Assembly: GCA_031265595.1 (NCBI GenBank)
Contig: JAISCM010000135.1
Coordinates: 1 to 12,131, forward strand
Source: Tannerellaceae bacterium
GTDB lineage: Bacteria > Bacteroidota > Bacteroidia > Bacteroidales > Tannerellaceae
Direction: 5' to 3'
Length of the DNA stretch: 12,131 bases
Shown here: piece by piece, positions 6,895 to 12,131 of the stretch
Layout: each line of letters opens with the position of its first letter
How positions within the stretch are numbered: position 1 is the stretch's first letter
The notes under the pieces: generated by a model
The model's input: only the letters and a program-made list of their open reading frames with translations
Database searches by the model: none
What the model was told of the DNA's origin: nothing
Position numbers and translations under genes: made by a program

Positions 6895-8256
6895 ATGAAA
6901 AACGAGTTGAAAAAAGTAAGCCGGAGGGAGTTTCTGGGTTTATCGGCATTAGGGCTGGCAGGATTAACTATTTTGCCAAGCTGGGCTATGAATGGGGTGC
7001 GCATTGCTCCGAGCGACCGCGTAGTGTTAGGATTTATCGGCCTTGGACGGCAGGGGATGTCCGACTTTCATAGCTTCTCACAATGTCCGGGCGTACAGGT
7101 AGTAGCCGGTAGTGATGTTGATTCGCTTAAGCGGGAACGTTTTATAAAAACTATCAGCGCCTGGCAAAAAGATCACAACAATATGGGCGGACGTTGCGAA
7201 TCGTATGAGTTTTATGAAGAAATGCTCGACCGGAAGGATATCGATGCTATTTCGGTTGCCACCCCCGACCATTGGCATGCCCTGGCTACCATCCATGCCT
7301 GCCAGAGTGGAAAAGACGTATATTGCCAGAAACCGCTGTCGTATACCATTACGGAGAGTCTCGCCATGGTACAGGCCGTTCGCTGCAACAACCGTATCTT
7401 GCAGGTAGGAAGCCAGCAGCGTTCAGACGAGGAGTTTCAGAAAGCCATCGCTTTGGTACGAAGCGGCGCTATTGGATACATAAGTAAGATATACAGCCGC
7501 ATAGGCGAACCGCCCGCACCTTATGACTTACCGGAAGTACCTGTGCCGGAGAATCTGAACTTTAATCAATGGTTAGGCCCGTTAAATAATCCGAAAATAC
7601 ATTATAATCCGGACATCTGTCCGCCGATTGCGTATCCTGATCTACAGGAAACCGGAGACTGGGGCGCCTGGCGTTATTATCAGGAAACCGGCAATGGTTT
7701 TACCGGCGACTGGGGAGCGCACATGTTCGATATTGCTCAGGCTGCTATTGGTATGGATGGTTCGGGGCCGCTTGAATATATTCCGGCAGGGTATAAAGGA
7801 GCCAAATATACCACGGTTAAGTATGCAAATGGTATTGTAATGACCGAACAGCCTTTCCGCGATGACAGACCGGATGACAAAGGCGTACAGTTTGTTGGTA
7901 CCAAAGGATGGATCAAGGTATCCCGCGGATATATTGATTGTTCGGATCCGTCATTACTGAAAAAGTCGGAAAAGGCAGTAGCCGCAGGGTCGTATGAGAT
8001 GAGTTCGCCACACATGCAGAATTTCATTGATTGCGTAAGGTCGCGCCAGCAGCCTATTGCGCCGGTAGAAGCAGGATGTTCTACCAATATTCTTTGCTGT
8101 CTGATCAATATCGCTACCGAACTCAAACGTCCGGTGAGATGGGATCCGGTTACACTCACCTTTATGGATAATGACAAGGAGGCCGAAGCGCACCGCTTGT
8201 ATTGGTATAAATACAGAAATCCGTACACACTTCCTTACTGTAACTTTAATAAATGA
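6895..8256 (+). CDS. Tat-exported Gfo/Idh/MocA family oxidoreductase
   Basis: A 453-residue NAD(P)-dependent sugar oxidoreductase-like protein, first gene of the plus-strand operon. The N-terminus carries a twin-arginine signal (SRREFLGLSALG, residues 9-20), as in glucose-fructose oxidoreductase-type enzymes exported folded with their cofactor. The Rossmann loop GFIGLGRQG is at 46-54, an acidic residue for ribose binding at about Asp74, TPDHWH at 123-128, and CQKP at 144-147 in place of the usual EKP (Gln for Glu, Lys146 kept). The GDWGAHMFDIA motif of the substrate domain is at 271-281, with His276 and Asp280. These residues argue for an active enzyme. The substrate is not known from sequence. 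The next gene, 4 bp downstream, is ThuA-like; in ThuAB systems the partner ThuB is also of this family and oxidises a sugar at C3. A similar oxidation of a glycoside in the periplasm is inferred. Confidence 0.9.
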   Translation: MKNELKKVSRREFLGLSALGLAGLTILPSWAMNGVRIAPSDRVVLGFIGLGRQGMSDFHSFSQCPGVQVVAGSDVDSLKRERFIKTISAWQKDHNNMGGRCESYEFYEEMLDRKDIDAISVATPDHWHALATIHACQSGKDVYCQKPLSYTITESLAMVQAVRCNNRILQVGSQQRSDEEFQKAIALVRSGAIGYISKIYSRIGEPPAPYDLPEVPVPENLNFNQWLGPLNNPKIHYNPDICPPIAYPDLQETGDWGAWRYYQETGNGFTGDWGAHMFDIAQAAIGMDGSGPLEYIPAGYKGAKYTTVKYANGIVMTEQPFRDDRPDDKGVQFVGTKGWIKVSRGYIDCSDPSLLKKSEKAVAAGSYEMSSPHMQNFIDCVRSRQQPIAPVEAGCSTNILCCLINIATELKRPVRWDPVTLTFMDNDKEAEAHRLYWYKYRNPYTLPYCNFNK

Positions 8257-8260
8257 TCGT

Positions 8261-9052
8261 ATGCAACTGAAAAGAATAGTTTGTGTCAATACCTTTCTGA
8301 TACTGATGTCGCTGCTGCTTTCGGCTACCAATGGCCACGCTCAGACAGCAAGCCCGCTTAAAGGCAAAAAGGTATTGTTTGTTTATGGCGGCTGGGAAGG
8401 GCACGAGCCGGTATTGTGTCGCGACATTTTTGTACCCTGGATGGAATCGGAAGGGGCGGAAGTGTTTGTGCATGACAACCTGGCGTGTTATACAGATGCC
8501 GACCTGATGGGGAAAGTAGATCTGATCGTACAAACCTTTACGCAGGGAAATATTACCGGAGACCAGGAACGAGGCTTGCTGACGGCCATTAAGCGTGGCG
8601 TAGGCCTTGCCGGATGGCATGGAGGGCTGGGAGACTCGTTCCGCTCGAATGTAGAGTTCCAGTATATGGTAGGCGGACAATGGGTGGCTCACCCGGGCGG
8701 CGTAATAGCGTATGGTGTGAAGATCACGGATAAGAAAGACCCGGTAACGAAAGGGTTGAAAGATTTTCAGATGAAATCGGAACAGTATTATATGCATGTA
8801 GACCCCAATGTGAAGGTGTTGGCTACAACGCTTTATACGGATAAGCCCGATCCCTGGATCAAAGGGGCGATCATTCCGGTTGTCTGGAAAAAGACGTATG
8901 GGAAGGGACGCGTTTTTTATTCCTCTCTCGGACATGTGGCGAAGGACTTCGATGTGCCGGAAGCGCTCGAAATGATGAAGCGTGGGATCCGGTGGGCTTC
9001 GGTAAGCTTGTATGAGCCTAACGAAAAATGGATGACGCCGGTATATGAATGA
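8261..9052 (+). CDS. Secreted ThuA-like domain protein
   Basis: A 263-residue protein. The ATG at 8261 is chosen over upstream in-frame starts, which overlap the preceding gene, because it lies 4 bp after that gene's stop and begins a signal peptide (MQLKRIV..., hydrophobic to about residue 21, likely cleavage after NGHA). The mature protein is a ThuA/trehalose-utilisation domain of the class-I-amidotransferase-like fold: VLFVYGGWEGHEP near the start, GWHGG at 118-122, EQYYMHVDP with His179, then VVWKKTYGKGRVFYSSLGH. The nucleophilic Cys of true glutamine amidotransferases is absent, as is usual in ThuA. ThuA works with the oxidoreductase ThuB on 3-keto disaccharides, so the tight coupling to the preceding gene supports a keto-sugar-processing role, here outside the cytoplasm. 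The stop is followed by a 10-bp tandem repeat reaching the next gene. Confidence 0.88.
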   Translation: MQLKRIVCVNTFLILMSLLLSATNGHAQTASPLKGKKVLFVYGGWEGHEPVLCRDIFVPWMESEGAEVFVHDNLACYTDADLMGKVDLIVQTFTQGNITGDQERGLLTAIKRGVGLAGWHGGLGDSFRSNVEFQYMVGGQWVAHPGGVIAYGVKITDKKDPVTKGLKDFQMKSEQYYMHVDPNVKVLATTLYTDKPDPWIKGAIIPVVWKKTYGKGRVFYSSLGHVAKDFDVPEALEMMKRGIRWASVSLYEPNEKWMTPVYE

Positions 9053-9131
9053 GTAGTCAGAGTAGTTAATAGTAGTTAAGAGTAGTTAGTAGTAGTTAGT
9101 AGTAGTTAGTAGTTAAAAGTAGTTAGTAGTC
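9053..9131. repeat. 10-bp tandem repeat filling the ThuA-hydrolase gap
   Basis: From the ThuA stop to the base before the next ATG, the gap is almost wholly copies of a 10-bp unit AGTAGTTAGT and near variants. About seven copies lie in register at 9061-9130, with a degenerate one at 9053-9060. Three adjacent copies (9081-9110) are identical. The tract replaces any normal ribosome-binding region of the downstream gene and contains TAG and TAA in many registers. Such tracts can gain or lose units by slippage, which would change the spacing between the two genes. Confidence 0.85.
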
Positions 9132-10715
9132 ATGGATATGTTGAAACGGGCTTGCTTTATTCTCATGGTGTGTTTTTGTAGTGTTGCCTTATGGGTAACT
9201 AATGCGCAAAATATGGATGCGCAGAATCTTAAGGTGACTTATCAGACGCGCGATGTGGCGACGGGAAGCGTTGTATTGGCTCCGGCGGAGTTGGTTCCGG
9301 AAAAGACGGCGGTGATCATTATTGATATGTGGAATTTTCATTGGTGTATGACGGCTACGGAAAGGGTTTCGGCCATGGTGCCGCGCATGAATGAGGTGTT
9401 GGGTACTGCCCGGCAGCTTGGTATGCCGGTGATATGGAACCCCAGTGATGTTGTTACGCAGTTTGCGGGCTCTCTTCCGTATGAAAGGGCTGTGGCTATT
9501 AACAAATTGCCGCCTCCGGTGATCCGTGAACCGCTTGTAGTGAAGTTCACGGCTCCGGGGGGTGGCTGCATGTGCGGGCCGGGGCTTAGTTGCAGAGGTA
9601 ATCTGGGGTGGGATAGTATGCATCCTGATTTACGGATCGATGAGCGCGACCTGATCTCTGCTTCTACGGATGAGATCTATCCTTTTCTTAAAGAGAAAGG
9701 CGTTACCCACATTATATATATGGGCGTGCATACCAATATGTGCGTATTCGGCAAGCCCGGAGCTATCTCTGATATGTGGCGGGCGGGCTTCAACTGTATA
9801 TTAGCGCGCGACCTTAACGATGCAATCACCATATACCAGCCCGACAAAGGGTATACGCCGGAGAAGGGTACTACAGAAATTAACGAGAATTTACAGCAAG
9901 CCGGTATTCCGACTATTCATATCGGCGAAGAATTTAGAAAAGCCGGGCTGATAGACTCAGACGGCCCACTTGATTATGTTCGGTTTACGCCATGGGGAAA
10001 GCCCGGCCGGCCTTATTTTATGGAAGCGCCGGCCGTGGTGACCCTTACGGCTCCCTGGATGGAAGGTTCCGAGATACGGTATACTACAGACGGGAGCGAG
10101 CCTACCCTGCTTTCGCCCTTGTACACAAAGCCTATCCGGGTAGCGGAAACGATGACGGTACGGGCGGCCGCATTCCGGCAGGGGCAGCAAGTCAGCTTGC
10201 CGAGCTATGCCTATTATGTAAAGATGAATCCCACACAGCCGCCGCTCCCGGATGTTTATCTGGATGAGCTGGAATATATCACGAATGGCTATACCCGGAA
10301 TGTGAAGGAAGCGTTGTGGTATCCGGCGCTAGGCAAAGCATACGAAGGCAAAGCGTTGCGTATTCGCGGTAAAGCGTACGAGCAGGGGCTGGGGTTTCGC
10401 GCTCCTTCCTCCGTACAATATGAGATAAAGCCGGAATACAAGCGGTTTGTAGCCTTGGCAGGTATGGATGATGCTCCGCTTGAGCGGTTGGATGGCATGT
10501 TTTTGGGCATGCACAGCAGCGTGGTCTTCCGTCTTTTTATTGACGGGGTGATGATGGCCGAAAGTCCGGTGATGCGTATTACACAGGAGCCGTGGCGTTT
10601 TGATATTGAGATACCGAAAGGAAGCCGCCGGCTGAACATTGTTTGTATGGACGCCGGAAGCCGGAATACGCTGGACTATGGCAATTGGGTGAATGCCGGA
10701 TTTATAACAAACTAA
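9132..10715 (+). CDS. Secreted isochorismatase-like hydrolase fused to CHB_HEX_C-like and NPCBM-like domains
   Basis: A 527-residue multidomain protein. The ATG at 9132 (or 9138, two codons in) starts a signal peptide ending near VTNA-Q (residues 22-26). Residues about 55-262 form an isochorismatase-like cysteine hydrolase: Asp65 in AVIIIDMW and nucleophile Cys204 in GVHTNMCV fit the catalytic Asp and Cys. The Lys expected between them is not at its canonical place (LISAST instead of K...SAF); Lys138 is the nearest alternative, so activity is uncertain. A Cys-rich loop (146, 148, 154) follows Lys138. Residues about 287-362 resemble the chitobiase/hexosaminidase C-terminal Ig-like domain (IRYTTDGSEPT...SPLYTKPI). 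Residues about 375-527 resemble an NPCBM/F5-8-type module (GLGFRAPS, FRLFIDG, DIEIPKGSRRL). These add-ons suggest docking to a glycan. The gene lies 10 bp before the GH95 gene, in one operon. Confidence 0.85.
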   Translation: MDMLKRACFILMVCFCSVALWVTNAQNMDAQNLKVTYQTRDVATGSVVLAPAELVPEKTAVIIIDMWNFHWCMTATERVSAMVPRMNEVLGTARQLGMPVIWNPSDVVTQFAGSLPYERAVAINKLPPPVIREPLVVKFTAPGGGCMCGPGLSCRGNLGWDSMHPDLRIDERDLISASTDEIYPFLKEKGVTHIIYMGVHTNMCVFGKPGAISDMWRAGFNCILARDLNDAITIYQPDKGYTPEKGTTEINENLQQAGIPTIHIGEEFRKAGLIDSDGPLDYVRFTPWGKPGRPYFMEAPAVVTLTAPWMEGSEIRYTTDGSEPTLLSPLYTKPIRVAETMTVRAAAFRQGQQVSLPSYAYYVKMNPTQPPLPDVYLDELEYITNGYTRNVKEALWYPALGKAYEGKALRIRGKAYEQGLGFRAPSSVQYEIKPEYKRFVALAGMDDAPLERLDGMFLGMHSSVVFRLFIDGVMMAESPVMRITQEPWRFDIEIPKGSRRLNIVCMDAGSRNTLDYGNWVNAGFITN

Positions 10716-10725
10716 AAAAACAAAT

Positions 10726-12131
10726 ATGAAGAAACTATTCCTTGCTTTCGCCTTAGCGGCCTGTCTTCCACTCTTCCCTTCCTGTACGGAAGAGAAGAAG
10801 GAAATAACGGTCGATCAGGTGTTGATGAATTGGTGGTACGATGTGCCGGCCACTAAATACTGGGAAGGCCTGCCTATTGGTACGGGCCGCTTCGGGGGGA
10901 TGATACCCGGGTCGGTAGGCCACGAAGTCATTGCTTTCAATGATGAAACGCTATGGACGGGAGGGCCTTATAACCCGAATAACCCGGAAGGGCCGGAAGC
11001 GTTGGCGAAAATACGGGCAGCCGCTTTTGCACGCGACTGGATAGGGGCTTACGAAGCATCCCGCGAATTGGGCAGCGACCCGGAAGCCGTACAACGCTAT
11101 CAGCCGATGGGACGCCTGAATTTCCTGATGGAAGGGCACGACCTGCCGCAGGCTTCGCACTATCGCCGCAGCCTGAGTATGGATAGCGCGATCGTGCAGG
11201 TGAGTTACCTGCTGGATGGCGTGACTTACAACCGGGAGGTATTTGCCAGCTACCCCGATCAGGTGATCGTGGTGCGGCTGACGGCAGACCAGAAAAAGAA
11301 AATAAACGTATCGGGCTGGCTTACCAGTCTGCAACCAAGCGCTACGATGCGTATCGAGCATGATGAAGTCATTATGGAAGGAACCGTCATTTCCGATCCG
11401 GGGACTGATTACCGGCATCGCTTGCTTCCTCCTGAAATGAGGTGGAGTTCGAGGCTTAAGATCGTTCCAGAAGGTGGAAGCATGACGGCTGAGGGCGACA
11501 AGCTGATCATTCAGGAGGCTGATGCCGTCACCCTGATCCTTTCGGGAGCTACCAATTGGGTGGCCTGGAATGATGTATCGGGCGACGAAAAGAAAAGGTG
11601 CGAGGCGTATATGTCTGCCGCCGCCCGGTATTCATATAAAGAATTGTTGAAGAGGCATCTGGACGATTATTGTCCGTTGTTTGCCGCCTGCCGCCTTGAT
11701 CTGGGGAAAGAATACTATACCCACCTGACGACTACGGACGCATTGCAACGCATCCGGGGCGGGGCTGTAGACCCGGCTTACGAAGCGCGCTATTTTCAAT
11801 ATGGCCGGTACCTGCTACTGGCGGCGGCGCGCGAAGGCACGCTGGCGTTCAACAATCATAATATGTGGCTGGATAATCTGGAAGGACGCTGGCAAGGACG
11901 CTGGACGCTGAATATCAACATCCAGGAATGTTACTGGCCGGTAGAAAGCACGAACCTTCCGCGTATCAACGAATCGCTGCTGCTATTTGTAGAGCAGTTG
12001 GCGCAGGCGGGCGAACGTACGGCGAAAGAATTATACAACTGCCGGGGCTGGTGTGCGCATCATGGCACGGATGTATGGTTTAATACGGCGCCTACGGATG
12101 GCGAACCGGTATACGCTACCTGGCCTATGGC
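10726..12131 (+). CDS. GH95 family glycosidase (alpha-L-fucosidase/galactosidase type), lipoprotein, 3' end missing
   Basis: Partial: 468 N-terminal residues, open at the right edge; family members usually run to 750-850. The ATG at 10726 follows the previous stop by 10 bp and starts a lipoprotein signal (MKKLFLAFALAACL, then FPSC with Cys20; LAAC/Cys13 is an alternative). The TEE after Cys20 resembles the acidic surface-export signal of Bacteroidota lipoproteins. GH95 markers: LPIGTGRFGGMI and FNDETLWTGGPYNP in the N-terminal beta domain, then LNINIQECYWPVES (395-408) and AHHGTDVWFNTAP near the edge. Asn396 and Asn398 match the Asn pair that positions the water in characterised GH95 enzymes. 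The usual NINTEMNYW reads NINIQECYW, and a segment FNNHNMWLDNLEGRW stands where many members have PANLQGIW, so specificity may differ. The general acid lies beyond the window. It probably removes terminal alpha-L-fucose or alpha-L-galactose. Confidence 0.88.
   Translation, partial: MKKLFLAFALAACLPLFPSCTEEKKEITVDQVLMNWWYDVPATKYWEGLPIGTGRFGGMIPGSVGHEVIAFNDETLWTGGPYNPNNPEGPEALAKIRAAAFARDWIGAYEASRELGSDPEAVQRYQPMGRLNFLMEGHDLPQASHYRRSLSMDSAIVQVSYLLDGVTYNREVFASYPDQVIVVRLTADQKKKINVSGWLTSLQPSATMRIEHDEVIMEGTVISDPGTDYRHRLLPPEMRWSSRLKIVPEGGSMTAEGDKLIIQEADAVTLILSGATNWVAWNDVSGDEKKRCEAYMSAAARYSYKELLKRHLDDYCPLFAACRLDLGKEYYTHLTTTDALQRIRGGAVDPAYEARYFQYGRYLLLAAAREGTLAFNNHNMWLDNLEGRWQGRWTLNINIQECYWPVESTNLPRINESLLLFVEQLAQAGERTAKELYNCRGWCAHHGTDVWFNTAPTDGEPVYATWPM

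Noticed and set aside
7737..8228. 163-codon minus-strand reading frame
   Set aside because: Antisense shadow of the Gfo/Idh/MocA gene, which has clear family motifs throughout.
8246..8935. 229-codon minus-strand reading frame
   Set aside because: Antisense shadow of the ThuA-like gene; composition is unusual and no motif is seen.

Overview
The window looks like a Bacteroidota chromosome, most likely Bacteroidales. The evidence is a one-protein hybrid two-component regulator (beta-propeller sensor, Y_Y_Y, kinase, receiver, AraC HTH), exported GH127 and GH95 glycosidases with Tat or lipoprotein signals, -7 boxes of the TAnnTTTG type (TATCTTTG, seen twice), and no need for Shine-Dalgarno sites. 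I cannot name the genus.

Layout: (1) 1-716, minus: 5' part of a Tat/lipoprotein GH127-type (DUF1680) glycosidase, running off the left edge. (2) 717-1078: gene-free, holding the GH127 promoter and four 22-bp repeats, each carrying a 16-bp palindrome. (3) 1079-2404, minus: AAA_14/DUF4143 ATPase with three 33-bp-period promoter-proximal repeats. (4) 2522-6517, minus: the hybrid regulator. (5) 6518-6894: divergent control region with operator-like palindromes. (6) 6895 to the right edge, plus: an apparent operon of a Tat-exported Gfo/Idh/MocA oxidoreductase, a secreted ThuA-like protein, a secreted isochorismatase-like hydrolase fused to carbohydrate-associated domains, and a GH95 lipoprotein cut by the edge.

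The inferred joint role is extracytoplasmic processing of a plant- or host-type glycan rich in L-fucose, L-galactose or L-arabinose. The GH95 and GH127 would remove side-chain sugars. The oxidoreductase/ThuA pair recalls the ThuB/ThuA pair that works through 3-keto sugars. The adjacent divergent regulator probably controls the operon. No SusC/SusD pair is visible.

The most striking observation is that the regulator has lost its phosphorelay chemistry. The histidine phosphoacceptor is Asn, the receiver Asp is Glu, and the N-box and G1 box of the ATPase domain are gone, yet the 4-kb reading frame, sensor and AraC DNA-binding domain are intact. It looks like a pseudokinase regulator that signals without phosphotransfer.
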